DNA of 64,000 nt from Effrenium voratum (GCA_963377175.1 CAUJNA010002890.1:426510-490509), one strand, 5' to 3'. Numbered from the stretch's first letter, positions 12,546 to 24,093 are shown. Notes: generated by a model not told the origin, from the letters alone. Program-made: numbers and translations.

Positions 12546-12644
12546 CCCTGAGTTCCTGGACTTTAGTCACTTTTTAGGAAGCCCATTTTGGAGGTAAGTC
12601 AAAAGGACCTTTTTTGCTGGCCAATCCACTGGGTCGGAAGTGAG
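12546..12644 (+). mobile_element. IR-6 element
   Basis: GAGTTCCTGGACTTTAGTCAC ... CCAATCCACTGGGTCGGAAGTGAG; ends CTCACTTCC/GGAAGTGAG are complementary in the best copies. Confidence 0.6.
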
Positions 12645-13469
12645 AAGGAGGCCCCTTGCCATTTCAGCTGGCCGCATCGGCCCAAGGCACAAGCGCCGGG
12701 ATGTGCCGCAGGGCCTTTCAGCGTCTGCCTCAATGGGATTCGCGGTGAAGGAACCTGAGCGTAGCGTCGCCACATCGGCTTAAACCAGCAGACGACAAAC
12801 AGCTGTGGGTCAAAAATAGGTACACAAAATGGAACCCTGGTACATGGAACCAAGGACCAACAACTGCAGTCCCCCCACAGCCATGCCAACGGGGTGGCCG
12901 CGGAAAAATATATATATATATATACATATTAGCTTCAAGAAAGCTTCAAGGGAAGCCCAAACAGGTTGTTGAACCCAAAGGAGTAACGTGATTCAACCAG
13001 TGGCTCGCTTGCAAAAACTGGAGCAATGGAAGAGTCAACAACTCTTGAGCAAGAGAAATCTGTGGGCTTCGGCCTATGGCGCGACCCTTGTTTATAAACG
13101 ATCGGACTCTTGTCCCTAACGGGAGGCCAGAGATAGCCCTAGGGTTCAACCCACCATTCAAGGAATTACCCAATTTGGAGGCTGACAATCTTTAGGTTAT
13201 ATGAACCCTCACTGTTCTGTCGGTTGTTTGAACTGCAGGGCTAGGGTGTTGCAATGTCTTTGAAGGGGGCAATTTTCCTGAACGCACCTGGGTGTCATGG
13301 CATGGGAGGATACTGAAAGTTATCCCACGGAGCCACCGCCCAGGGTACCTGACCTGGACCTCCAGTTTGTTCCACAAAAGCCTGGAGTGAATCCCCTTTC
13401 CGAGTGAATCCTTTCTTGTTCCTTTGAAATAAAATCCTCATATTTTGGTGGGCCATCTAGTTTTCTTCT

Positions 13470-14530
13470 ATTTTAGTGGACATGCTCCTTGTCTTTCTTT
13501 CCTCTCCATCTTTCTCGCACTTGGGTGTCTCCTTTCCCCCTTCCCAGATTTCTGCAGTCATGATTTTTGCTGATTTTGACTGTTTCTGGTACAGGAGATA
13601 ATCTTTCCATGTCATGTCTCTCATTCAGAATCCATTCCTTCGTGTCATCTGGATTCTTCATTCTAATTCTCTTTCTCCCGGCTTTCCCTGTCCAGCCGGT
13701 GGTTGAGGTTGGGAAAAAGAGAGACCGAAGGAAGCGACCAACCGTTCACTCGCTAACTCACTCACTCACCCGCTGGCCAGTTCTTTCCAGCGCTTACAAA
13801 TGATTTCCTCTTCCTTCATCTCCCTTCCGTCGATTCCAGGCGAGACAGAGGAGCCGGAAAGAGAGGAAGGGTAGGGAAGGAACAGGAGGTGGGTGATCAC
13901 TCTCTCCCCACCGCTTCCTTCATTCCTCACTCATTCTGATGCATTCATATGATCGAGGATGCATCAGATGGGAGTGAATGGGAATGAACGGATGGTAAGG
14001 GATGGGAAAGGAGATGCTTCCTTCATCTCTCCCATCCTCCATCCCCCACTCACTCACCAGCCATTTCTCTCTTCTTGGCTGGTAGGAAGGAGTGAGTGTA
14101 CATGTCCTTATCCCATCTATTCCTTTCTCCTCAGTCACTTCCTTCGTGACAGTGAGGAGATGGAAGAGGTGGAAGGACATGACAGTGAGTGAGTGGATGG
14201 GTGAAAGAGATCCCATCCTCATCCACATGTCCACTCTCTTCCTCTCACCACACCTCCCCAGCGACCAGGCCAAGAGCTGGGAAGGAGGTGAAAGAGAGTG
14301 ACATACCCTTCCTCCCTATCACCGCTGCAGCGGATGGGAAGGGTAAGGTATAGATGAAATCCTTGACGAAGGGAAAGGACATGATGTGGATGAGTGACCG
14401 AAGGAAGCGATCCCATCCACACCTTTCCCTATCCATCCTTTCATCCCTCTCGCTTCATCTGGATGCGAGATAATGGGATGAAGAGATGGGAAGGGAAGGC
14501 CCTGCGACACGAAGAGCCGGGTGAATGAAG
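13470..14530. repeat. Low-complexity TCC/GGA-biased block
   Basis: About 1 kb built from words such as CCATCC, TCATTC, GGAAGG and GATGGG on both strands. Similar DNA at 29600-29830. No coding sense. Confidence 0.7.
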
Positions 14531-14625
14531 ATGACATGATACCTTCCTTCTTATCACAGTCAGCAACTGGTTTTGTGTCCCCCTTAATCTGCCATTGGGG
14601 CGACTGTAGACAATTGCAAAATCAT

Positions 14626-14823
14626 GGTGACCCCCCCCCCACCCCCCAACCCCCGCCTCCCCTACCCCACACCCACCCCCAACCCCCGCTTCCCCTAACC
14701 CCCCCCTCCCCTACCCCACACCCTCCCCCTACACCCCACACCCCCCCCACACCCCCCCCAACCCCCCTCCCCCCCCACCCCCACCCTCCCCCTCCCCCCC
14801 CACCCCCTCCCCCCCCACACCCC
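14626..14823. repeat. C-rich tract
   Basis: About 200 bp of C runs broken by A or T, 100 bp before the exon at 14923. Confidence 0.9.
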
Positions 14824-14922
14824 ACAACCAAACTCGGCCAGAGATGTTCCACTGAGGATTCCAAGCGGCTCCACGGCCCAGAAGGTAAGATTGGCAGCAT
14901 AGACTCATCCAACTCGGCCGAG

Positions 14923-14978
14923 GCCAGCCTCCGGCGTGGCATCAACACCCTGGAGGTCACCGCGGAGGACGAGCGGAG
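14923..14978 (+). CDS. SUMO E3 ligase exon: PINIT domain, RRGINTLEV strand
   Basis: Encodes ASLRRGINTLEVTAEDER plus two bases of the next codon; third positions are nearly all G or C. Acceptor GCCGAG|G, donor CGGAG|GCCGCG. The G-x-N-x-L-x-V pattern after a basic pair is the conserved PINIT strand. The exon sits between a C-rich tract (14626-14823) and a G-rich tract (15048-15180) that are complementary. Confidence 0.74.
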
Positions 14979-15047
14979 GCCGCGTCCATCGGCTCGATCC
15001 GAAGGTCCGGTCCGGACGCGAGCGGCGCGAGCGCTTGCGCTTGACTG

Positions 15048-15180
15048 GTGGATGGGTGGGTGGGGTGGGGTGGGGTGGGGTGGGGTGGGGTGGGGTGGGG
15101 TGGGGGTTGGTTGGGGTTGGGGGTGGGTGGGGGGTGGGTGCGGGTGGTTTGGTTGGGGTGAGGGTGGGGTTCTGTTGGGG
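15048..15180. repeat. G-rich GGGGT tract
   Basis: GGGGT repeated about ten times and then degenerate; complementary to the C-rich tract at 14626. Confidence 0.9.
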
Positions 15181-15454
15181 TTGGACCGGTGAGATGCTCG
15201 CCATCCCCTTCACTTTCCTTCACTTCCCGTCCTGTCCCTTTATTTCTTTTTAATTCCCTTCAATTATGTCCTTCCATTGTCCTTCATTTAACTTCATGTC
15301 CGTTATTTCCATGCAGTTCCCTTCATTTCCCTTTAAAATGAAGATTCTTGATTTCCCCCTGTTGGTTTTCATCTGGATCTATCACTACTGGAGGTATGTT
15401 CTCATTGTTTCCGGGCTTAACCAAATGGACACCCCTTTTAGCCTAGACTTTCAG

Positions 15455-15590
15455 TTGGTTGTTGTTGGGAACATTTTACATGTTTGCTTATTGTGGTTTA
15501 GTGGTTGAAATCCAACCACTCAACTGCTAAAATTTGAGAACTGCTAAAATTTGAGAACTTTTGCTCAGCTTCCAACGTCAACCAAGTCCA
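15455..15590 (+). repeat. IR-11 dispersed repeat
   Basis: GGTTGTTGTTGGGAACA ... TTCCAACGTCAACCAAGTCC, with AACTGCTAAAATTTGAG duplicated in tandem. Confidence 0.65.
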
Positions 15591-16067
15591 GTGGGGTGTA
15601 CCCGTTCCTTCTCCCCAGCTGAAAGCTGAAAGCTGTGGATGGGGTGGACAGGTCTGGGTTGGAGGCTTTCGGAAGGGGTCCGGGCTTCTCGTGTGATACC
15701 GCCTGGACTTTTCGGGGTGGCTGGAAAGGGAAACCAAAAGGAAAGCCGCCCAGTGGGTTCCCCCAGTTTAAGACAGACCCATTTGCGTTTCAGACCATGT
15801 GTTTTTTCTCCCTGCTGTTTCTTCCCGAACAATCTATGACTGGACAACAAATCCCTAGCCCGGGTCGGAATGGGAAGCTGGGAAGCCGCTCATGAGGCTT
15901 GCCCCGGCAAACTCAGATGTCGGAAGCCGTCCTTTTTTTTTTAGCTAGCATTTTTAAGTTCATGGCGGGTTTCTATGTGCCCGAAACAAATCTCACATCA
16001 AGCAGCCGGTGGATCACAAGCCCTGAAGAAATCATCAATGACTATCAGGGCTCTATAAGAGAAACGT

Positions 16068-16176
16068 CCATTTGCTGAAAAATGCTCGTTTTTTTAAGTT
16101 TCCCTTGTTGGTTTTAAAAGGAATTTATCACCACTGGACATATTTTTATTTTTTTCCAGGGGTCTTACCCAAATGG
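16068..16176 (+). mobile_element. IR-5 element
   Basis: CCATTTGCTG start, long T tract, TTCCAGGGG, AAATGG end. Confidence 0.7.
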
Positions 16177-16560
16177 ATGGAAATGGTGTTGCTCACACCG
16201 ACGCCCACAGGCTGGATGCAAGTTGCTGTGCAACCATTCGACGGTGCCACAGCAGCGCAAGCAACTTTCAAGCTCGGACGGACCGCATGTTCAAAGAAAG
16301 CTCAGACTTTTGTTGGCAAATCCACCCGATCAGAAGTGAGTTGTTTGAGACCAGACATACTTCGACACATCCCTCTCAACGGTGGCCCAACGGGTTTCAA
16401 AGAAAGGGGAACATCTGGGTGTTTGTGTTCGTGAGGCTATCACTCATTTTGGGTTCCCTATTTTGAGACGAATCAAACCATTTGCAGTGAGGGTCCAGGA
16501 GTTGGCATAGGTCCCAAGGTGCAGCATGGGCGGTTCGGGCGGCTTGCCGCGTGTAGCCAG

Positions 16561-16587
16561 GCGCGACTTTCTGCTGGCGGTGGTCAG
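16561..16587 (+). CDS. SUMO E3 ligase microexon: last PINIT strand
   Basis: A 27-nt exon that completes an Arg codon and encodes RDFLLAVV plus two bases. Acceptor GTAGCCAG|G, donor GTCAG|GACCGT (a GA donor). Phase 2 at both ends agrees with the neighbours. A hydrophobic strand after D/R-R-D-F is what follows the N-x-L strand in PINIT domains. An IR-1 element lies 20 nt beyond the donor. A GT donor after GTG (16582) with a different frame in the next exon is an alternative. Confidence 0.52.
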
Positions 16588-16607
16588 GACCGTTGCTTGC
16601 AGCCAAA

Positions 16608-16721
16608 CTAGGTCCCCCAGGATGGTGCCGTTTCTTTTTTTTGGGGTAGGATTCCCCTACTAAAATAGACTACAGAAAAAAGTTGGTACCCTTATTCTAA
16701 CCTCTCTACTGGAGGACCTAG
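16608..16721 (+). mobile_element. IR-1 element
   Basis: Complete, CTAG at both ends, 4-bp target duplication CAAA. Lies in the intron after the PINIT microexon. Confidence 0.85.
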
Positions 16722-17042
16722 CAAATGTCTGGGCCAACCTCTCTCTGCCCATGTTACCAGGTACCTGGGCTCATCAAGGTACCGTGGTTCCAGGGGTCCC
16801 CATTCTTTCCAGGGATGCTTCTTTTCAGGAAACCATCAAAATCCTTGAAAAGAACGATGGTTGAAAAGAATGGGGAATCACCCCCTATAGAGTAGTTGTA
16901 ACTTGATAAACCTTTCAAATCATCGTACACCTCATCGACTGAGTTGGCGTTGCTCACACGAGTCAGAGCTGTTTCTCGCTCTCGGCGGCCGAGTCGCCCC
17001 CCCCCCCACGGCCTAGGAGGTGAAGCCCAACTTCCATCGCTT

Positions 17043-17136
17043 CCATTTGGTTAATATTTTTTTTGCTGTTGGTTTTAAAGGGAATCGATCACTACTGGAA
17101 TTATTTTGACTTTTTCCACGTGACTTAAGCAAATGG
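17043..17136 (+). mobile_element. IR-5 element
   Basis: CCATTTGGTTAATATT ... GACTTAAGCAAATGG. Confidence 0.7.
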
Positions 17137-17189
17137 AGGCTAAGAGGAAAAGAGAAAAGGAGAGCAAGGCGACACCAGAAGATCGCATG

Positions 17190-17318
17190 GCCTTGGGTGT
17201 TCGATTCGTCAAGATGCTAGCCACCTGGCTTGCAACCCAACAAGGTCAACTCCACTTAGGGGGCTTACAATTGGGTTTTGACCTATAGGCTATTCACTTG
17301 GCGAATCGAACACCCAGG
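17190..17318. mobile_element. IR-4 palindrome
   Basis: CCTTGGGTGTTCGATTCG and CGAATCGAACACCCAGG arms. Confidence 0.75.
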
Positions 17319-18438
17319 TGGCTTCTTACGAAAGCATCACCATAGTCGGCAATAGCTATGTGATGCGACCAGTACGCACATTTGGTTGGTTCGGTCCGTC
17401 CCCTGCTAGCTTCCCGTCAAAAGAGGGTGGCACCAACTCCCAAAACGACACCCCGTTTCAGGACCACCTTTGGCTTCCCTTGCCCCTGCAGAAGGCGGAC
17501 TCGCAAAAAAGAGACCCTGAACATGTGGTCCCCATTTGGCTTCCCTCTCAAACCCCTTGAGGTGATATATGGTTTTGGAGGAGATGGACCCAGTTTTGAG
17601 TGGTTTTCAAGGGAAACCGGACGCAACTTGCGTTGCCAAGCTTGTTCTTTGCAAGCCCGATTTGGGGAAGCAAACCATTTTGAAGTTCATTGACAAGCAC
17701 TTTTTTGTGAGCGATTCGGGGGACGGATTTCATTTTTACGTGTGGGGGAACAGATTCAGAACATATTCTATTCTCGTACCCGAGGCAGGCCACCCCCGTA
17801 CTTTGATGTTCGTTTGGCCACCAATTTGGTGTATAAACCCACGAACAAAAGAGACGGGCGAGCGGGCCGGAACTTAGCTTCATTGTTGCTGGCATGGTTT
17901 CCAGCCATGTGTGTTGGTTCTACTCATTTTTAGTAGGGGGCTGCAAAAAGAAGAAGGTCTTTTGAACCCAGACCAAGGGTTGGAAGGCTAGGTTGCCAAT
18001 CTTGGCCGACCTCGACCCAAGCAGCCGAAAGCACAGGACACTGCCGTTGAAGCCCTGCGAGCTGGCAACGGCAGTGGTAGAGGAGACCTATCAGGACGAA
18101 TTGGCGGACGGTTTCTGGAGGTTTTTGTTGGCTGAGGGTTGGTTTGGGGCTCAAAATTTGAAACAGCTGGGGGTATCCAAGTTTGCTTTTAAACAGGGCG
18201 CTAAGGAGCTACCAGGAGTTCTGCTAGGACATGGTAGTGTTGTAGTCTTGTGATGTAAGGCGCCATTTTGGGTGCCAGTTTTTGAGCCACATCCAAATGG
18301 CTGTCCTGAATGGGCTCAACCGATTCCCACAAGAATAGCGACCAGGGACCCGGACCCAATGTAGATGATGAGTTACTCCTGAGCTGGTAAATGATGATGG
18401 TTGTATGAACCCAACCATTGTTTTAATGGTCGTCTCAG

Positions 18439-18484
18439 GACTGCCGGCAACGGGTGGAGGAGCTGTTGCGAGAAGTCTCGCGAG
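18439..18484 (+). CDS. SUMO E3 ligase exon: linker (candidate)
   Basis: Fifteen codons (TAGNGWRSCCEKSRE) after one base of a split Arg codon. Acceptor GTCTCAG|G, donor CGCGAG|GCGATT; 12 of 15 third positions are G or C. It would form part of the helical linker between PINIT and SP-RING. A second frame in the same DNA (DCRQRVEELLREV...) is also plausible with other splice sites, so frame and 3' end are uncertain. Confidence 0.4.
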
Positions 18485-20459
18485 GCGATTTGGATCTTTG
18501 GATGTTGGGAGTGGGGAGGGGACCTCGAAGCAGAATGGCTGGGGGAATCTTCAAACCTTCCCTTCCTTAGGTTGGACTGGACCAACTTCTGGGGAAGGCC
18601 ATGGTAGTGGTAATTTTTCAGGAAGTCAACTCCGGAAGTGAGCATCAAAGAGGGAGTACCCAAAAGACAGAGCTGAATCCGCCTTTCTAGGGTATTGATT
18701 TTGTGTTTGATGTGGACTAAATATACAGAATCATCTGAAGACTTGATTTTTGGTGTACCCCATAGGAGTCGCTGGGCCAGATTTGGGCCAAGAATGCTCT
18801 AACTTCACTTTTCTTTAAGGGCTTCCCCGAAATGGGTTTGGCCCCGATGGTTGCCAAGTGGCAAAGCAATTTGATAGCCGTTGCGGGTTGCTGGTTTAGA
18901 CCTTGTTTTGTTTGTGGCTTTGCTGCTCATTTTGATACTGTCTTAGAGTGTTTATGTGTTTATAGTTGTGAGTCGACAGTGTTTCGGGTTTGATCCAATT
19001 TGTTTTGAGTCTAATCATTGTTTAACCGTGTTTCAAGCCTGTTGACCCATGTTCACACACACACACACCAAACACACCTCCAAAATTTGTCGATTTTAGT
19101 CTTCCTGGGAGGGGGGGGGTAGGGGGTTCCCCTTCGTAACTAAGGCTAAGGGGCCAGGGTTTGCTGGGGATAGTTCTTGTTGCGCGATTCTCAATGAGGC
19201 AACCAAAAATGTCAGATTAACCTGGAACATCTGGAATTCCTTTTTTATAAACCAACCTCAACCCATCCCAAACCACCCGAAGCCCGTCCCAGACCAACCC
19301 CATACTAATCAACCCCAAACTCATCCTAAACCAACTCTCAACCCACTTGGAAGTCTGGGTCATTCGTCCGATTTCGGACCGCCTGACCCATTCGCTGATT
19401 CTAGGCCCCAACGCTGCGGGCGAAGAGGCCGCGCTACGAGCGAATCGCCGAAGTGAGAGGAATCGCAGGGTTTAGTCTACCTGGAGTCGTCTTCTGAGCC
19501 TTAAGACATGGGTCCGGCTTATTTTGGGCAATGACCGAACGGGAATCGAAACTCACTCCTGGACATTTTTTTGTTTTCAATGTTTTCCATGGCGCGAAGT
19601 GGATTTCACAGCCATAAAGTAGGTTTAAGTCTACCCGGGGCATATGACAAATTGGCATTCTGTTAACGGAGTGAGCTGAACCCCTCATAAGCCAAGGATA
19701 AGCCCCTAATACGTAATTCCCCTTCCAACTAGGAACCTGACAGGGGGTCTCTTTAAAAGGACGGTGGTCCAAACCAGGCCCCTCCTTTCAGGGTTTAATA
19801 GCGGAAATATCCCCCCCCTCTCCGTGGCTCCCTTGGATATGGACATCCAGCTAGCACATGCCCCAAGTGGCCAACAGATTTCCTGGTTGACACCTCCAAA
19901 TGGGTGCTAACTGTACCAGTTGGTTGGGTATGCCAATTGTTTGTTTCTCACTATATACAAGCTTTGGTTTATACTTTCTTGAATTTGGACCTTTCCTGAA
20001 GGAAGCTCGCGTTGTTAATTGGCAACCCAAGGCTGGTGTCGCGCAAACCGGCCAAGCTCGCAGCTAACAGCCAAGACAAATCCCTCCCAAACATGATCAA
20101 CTAGCAATTGAACGCGTATGGACCACTCGTTGGTATCACAAGAAGGGCTATGAAGGCCCCGAAGAGGTCGCTCGAGACAGCCATGGGAAAGAGATATGTG
20201 TTGGGATGAAAGGGTCCCTGATGGAACGCCGAAAAGGTCTGCAAGAATCAGATCTGCTCTTTATGGTGGATCTTTCTTTCGGTGGTCCTTTGGCAGTCCT
20301 TTTCCTCAGATCTATTAAAACCCCCAGCAAGCAATGTGTTGGCACCCTGGTTTGAAGTCGCTTCTTGCCTTGTCGACGACATCAAAGTTTTCGCAGGCCC
20401 GAAGGATCCCACGGCAGGATGGAACATGAGGCTTTAGCATTTAGCGTGCAAATGGGAGC

Positions 20460-20589
20460 TACTGTGGATGGACGAAATCCTGCACCACTTGGAAGCCATG
20501 GGAAACCATTATAGGTTGGTATTTGCAGGGGAATCATCAAGTCTCATGTTTCTCAGGTGGTGCTAAAAGGATTTCGTCCATCCACAGTA
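20460..20589. mobile_element. IR-3 element
   Basis: Inverted ends TACTGTGGATGGACGAAATCC and GGATTTCGTCCATCCACAGTA; 130 bp. Confidence 0.8.
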
Positions 20590-20968
20590 TGATTAGCTTC
20601 ATCATACTGGGTGTAAGCAAGTCCAAGAGGCGATGCCCAAGATGGGCGGATTGCGTCATGCGCAGACGACTCAGCCCAAGTTGGCATCTTGTGAGGTTGA
20701 CCTCGAAAAAGCCATACTAAAACTAACGAGGACCTGGACAGATTGGGAAATGGCACCAAATACACTTCATTAGGGATTGATTTTCAAGTTTGAAGGGTAG
20801 TGTGGGGGTCCGGGTGATGTTGAGTTCCCCAAACAGGGAAATGCTGCAAGCGGCATTACTTATAAATTGGGTAATAAAAGTGGTGATAACCCACTTCCCA
20901 TGGTTATAATTGTCCATTCAGTGTGTTGTTTGCTTTTCTTACCAGGCGTACCAACCGGTTTCCTGACG

Positions 20969-21274
20969 TACCGAATCGATCGCCCTTGAAGTAGGTTCTA
21001 CCCATGGTAAGGGCAACCCAGCCGCCGTACCTGGAGTCTCCTTCTGACCCTCTAAAAATGGGTCAATGACCCCAAAATTTTGGAAAATTACCAACCATTT
21101 GTTGAGGGTCAGAAGTCTCCATGACCCTTAACACATGGGGTGATTACCCAAATTAATGGTTGGTCATTGACCCATTTTTAGAGGGTCAGAAGGAGACTCC
21201 AGGTACGGCAACTGGGTTGGTTGGTCCCCTTCCCATGGGTATAACCTACTTCAAAAAACGATCGATTCGGTACC
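20969..21274. repeat. Nested palindrome: IR-2 pair inside a longer inverted repeat
   Basis: Outer arms GTACCGAATCGATCG and CGATCGATTCGGTACC, with CCCATGG and ACCTACTT also mirrored, surround two IR-2 sequences head to head (21029-21205) whose 43-bp outer arms are perfect complements. Confidence 0.75.
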
Positions 21275-21404
21275 TCTGGTAGTTGTAACCAATATGGAGC
21301 CCCAACATGGGGTCCTCAATGGGAGACGACCATACAAATCACGCTTTCGGCCTGGCTTCCGTTCGCTGGGCGGCACCCCGGGTAGTTCTAGCCACGTTTC
21401 CCCA

Positions 21405-21519
21405 AGCAGTAGTGCCCTTTCACCCTTTCTTTTTTGGGGGGAGGGTTCCCCTACTAAAATAGACTACAGAAAAAAGTTGGTACCAACTTATTCTAACCAA
21501 CCTCTACTGGAGGACCTAG
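21405..21519 (+). mobile_element. IR-1 element, left end worn
   Basis: Right end AGGACCTAG intact, left end changed; family core present. Ends 33 bp before an exon acceptor. Confidence 0.7.
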
Positions 21520-21552
21520 GAGAAATTCGACGGACTCGAATTTTCGCTCCAG

Positions 21553-21645
21553 GTGGAGCGCGTGGGGGAGGAGCGGCTTAAGCTGCAGCGAGAGCCTGAG
21601 GCGAAAAACGCCCCCAAGCGGCGCTTGGCTCCTGTAACGCTCAAG
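21553..21645 (+). CDS. SUMO E3 ligase exon: entry into SP-RING
   Basis: Thirty-one codons starting VERVGEERLKLQREPE and ending APVTLK, phase 0 at both ends. Acceptor CGCTCCAG|G, donor CTCAAG|GAAAAT (a GA donor). With the next exon its end reads TLKVACRS, closely matching the R-I-K-V-A-G-R stretch before the first zinc ligands of plant SIZ1. The usual C-P preceding it reads E-P here, and about ten extra residues are present, both unusual for the family. Confidence 0.66.
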
Positions 21646-21741
21646 GAAAATATGGCAGGTACTTTGGACATGGCTGGTGTTTGGAACGTTCGTGCAACCT
21701 TCCCGAAGAAGATCAGAATTCAAGCACTTGTGGGGATATGG

Positions 21742-21850
21742 CTGTGGCTGTCAAAACCGTTTTGGGATCCCATTTTGGTTGGTATAGGTGAATTCACCAC
21801 CCATTTTAGAACCTATTTGAGTGGGGATTGGGATGTTCACTGGGGGTACG
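21742..21850 (+). repeat. IR-10 dispersed repeat
   Basis: CAAAACCGTTTTGGGATCCC ... GATGTTCACTGGGGG; other copies at 46195-46300 and 53044-53142, all in the same orientation. Confidence 0.65.
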
Positions 21851-22028
21851 ATTTGGGTTTGCTTCTCCAAGGGTTGTTTTTGTCTTGTTTTCGGACTCCT
21901 TTCCTTGGTGTCCCTTTGGCATGTTGTCATGGACGCCCCCAAAATGGGTGGTTGTCCCTCTTGGGTTTGCTTTGAAGAAACACACCAAACGGCCACAGGA
22001 AACTGCTCGTTTTGAGGGTAACCCCTGC

Positions 22029-22120
22029 TCTGGATGGTTGCGAAATCCCTGGTTGATGATTCAATTGCCCATGTAGATACCAACCAGCGTTATGGTTTCA
22101 ACCTTCGTCCATCCACAGTA
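22029..22120. mobile_element. IR-3 element, partial
   Basis: GGATGGTTGCGAAATCC start variant and CGTCCATCCACAGTA end. Confidence 0.65.
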
Positions 22121-22755
22121 TGGGTATGTGATCCCCAAAATGCTTGGTTTCCTTGGTTTCCCTTCAAGACCACGCCAACTCTCCAACCCACAAAAGGGAG
22201 ATTATTCCATAATATCGGGCAACCTTCATGTTAAAAGGAGCTTGAGGGGCCAAGCTTGTCAATTTGGGAGAAACATGGGGGACCAAGGACGAGCCTCTAG
22301 ATTCAACCACAAAAGTCAGGACCAGCGGACCTGCCCAAATCTTCCCACGTTCAGTAGGGACAGCAGGGGCAGTAAGTCTTGACTCCGGCTCTCATGTGAG
22401 TCACTGGCAAAATTACCCGCCAATTACATGGAACCCAAATCAGGAGCCCACAAAAAGAACTTTCTCCGCAATTCGTGTTTTGTTTGGTGCATTTTGCTTG
22501 GATGTTAGGACTTTAACTTTTTGCCAACTAATGGGTTTTCCATTAAATCCGTTAAAAGTTAAACTTTTAGCAGGGGAGCAGAAAGCAACCATTTTGATTT
22601 TGTGCTCCATGTCAAAAAAGGGTTCCTGGGCAAGAACAAGACGCGCCCAACGTGTGAGCAGGACAAGAAATGGGCAAATGAAATGGCGACGTCATCCACA
22701 AAGCGTCTTTTCACAGGAGATCTTGTTGAATCTTCAATCTTCGACTTTTGGGCAA

Positions 22756-22863
22756 ATATGGCTGTGGGTCAAAATGAATCCACCAGGACACTGCAGGTTT
22801 TAGTCCATGTTTCCTTTTGCCAGGGTTCTATTTCGGGTACCTTTTTTTGACCCACAGCCATAT
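22756..22863. mobile_element. IR-12 element
   Basis: ATATGGCTGTGGGTC and GACCCACAGCCATAT are exact inverted ends; related copies at 46975-47075 and 59128-59205. Confidence 0.75.
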
Positions 22864-22970
22864 GTCGATGAATTTCAACAGGAAGCTCCACAACAGTTGC
22901 CTGTGAACATCAATCTCGACCAAATGTTTGTGTCCACCAAAAGGTTCCAACATTTCCAAAGTTTACATCA

Positions 22971-23067
22971 CTGGAGTCTCCATGACCCTCTAAAAATGGG
23001 TCAATGACCAACCATTATTTTGGGTAATGACCAACCATTTGTTAAGGGTCAGAAGGAGACTCCAGGT
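22971..23067. mobile_element. IR-2 element
   Basis: CTGGAGTCTCC...GGAGACTCCAGGT with the ATGGGTCAATGACC core. Part of a local duplication with 23996-24190. Confidence 0.75.
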
Positions 23068-23995
23068 CCATATGTTTTTCCCCCACCAGCAACATGAACA
23101 ACTTGTTCCATCTCTCCGCATGCAAACGTGAGCACATTTTTGTGCAAACCTGGCTTTCCCAGAGTTGTGCTGCGCCCGGGCTGGCCCCGGGTGACATCCG
23201 GGTGACTGCTACTCCGTGGTAGGAAGCTATGCGTGTCATGTGGGAGGTCAATGAGGCCTATGCTCTGGGTCCATGTGTTGGATGATGTAATCTCAGAAAT
23301 GTCCAGGTGGAGCTCATAACTATCAGGCCTCTTGAAAAGACCACGACTCTTACAGATTGCCTATTGCCTTTAGTTTCACCCTTGCCTTCCACTGGTGACG
23401 TCAGTCTTATTTCCATTGTCAAGGATTCGAATCTGTCCTAGTGACTTTCTGGTTGGGACTTGATGGAAGAGCAACTAGGAAATGCCTTCACATCAACGAG
23501 TCTTGGTGTCCCGAGCTGACAATGAGCTTCTTCACAGGCACTTTTGGTCGACGATTTGGGATGTATTCCTGCGGGAAACGGCAGAAGCTTACTTTGCCGT
23601 TGCAGCCTCTCCGCTTTTGCAACAACATGGTCGTGTTTTGCAAGGCATCAGTTTATGTGGCGAAATTATCTCAATGCTCAATGACATTATTGACTGAAAT
23701 TGATCGAGGATGTGCCTTTTACTCTTGCTGTTATTCACGTTTCACACAATTTGGGGACAAAGTGCCCCCTGCTTGCTCAGACAGACACAAAACCGCAGAT
23801 CATGACCCACAACAGGAGTTTTGACCACCACAACCAAAATAATATCCTTTGACAACGTGACCATGCCCCCACAACATGATGTTTTGCACCATCCAGAGAT
23901 ATAATGAGAACCCCTGAGTTTTCAACAGGTCTACCCTGGTGCGAGAGATGCAGGGAATGAGAAATGGAATGACCCTTATAAACCATTCAACTGGT

Positions 23996-24093
23996 GCCTG
24001 GAGTCTCCATGACCCTCTAAAATGGGTCAATGACCAACCATGATTTTGGGTAATAACCAATCATCTTTTAAGGGTCAGAAGGAGACTCCAGGT
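23996..24093. mobile_element. IR-2 element
   Basis: Near-identical to the copy at 22971, and the next about 95 bp are also similar in both places. Confidence 0.75.

Larger units (their letters stand above)
11726..14922 (+). other. Intron (3.2 kb)
   Basis: IR-2 fragments (12196-12392), IR-6 (12546-12644), a short TA repeat (12907-12924), a 1-kb pyrimidine/purine-biased low-complexity block (13470-14530) and the C-rich tract (14626-14823). Confidence 0.55.
14979..16560 (+). other. Intron (1.58 kb)
   Basis: G-rich GGGGT tract at the start, an IR-5 remnant (15345-15428), IR-11 (15455-15590) with an internal 20-bp tandem duplication, IR-5 (16068-16176) and an IR-6 end near 16300-16345. Confidence 0.55.
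16588..18438 (+). other. Intron (1.85 kb)
   Basis: IR-1 (16608-16721), IR-5 (17043-17136) and an IR-4 palindrome (17190-17318). Open frames between 17600 and 18250 are long but do not fit the exon model. Confidence 0.5.
18485..21552 (+). other. Intron (3.07 kb)
   Basis: Little recognisable to 20459, then IR-3 (20460-20589), a nested palindrome with IR-2 inside (20969-21274) and IR-1 (21405-21519) just before the next exon. Confidence 0.5.

Noticed and set aside
12452..12744. Candidate exons at 12452-12543 and 12668-12744 with G/C-rich third positions
   Set aside because: They would insert residues between PINIT pieces that already join in phase; their splice sites lack the AG|G...AG|GC pattern. 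They remain possible exons of an alternative transcript.
20001..20101. Frame with ALLIGN followed by a D-containing helix, like the start of a caspase-type domain
   Set aside because: One short motif only, no catalytic His or Cys nearby, and it lies in an intron of the ligase.
20309..20440. VDD-containing frame resembling a reverse transcriptase motif
   Set aside because: Three residues in an average-bias frame; no other reverse transcriptase motif within reach.
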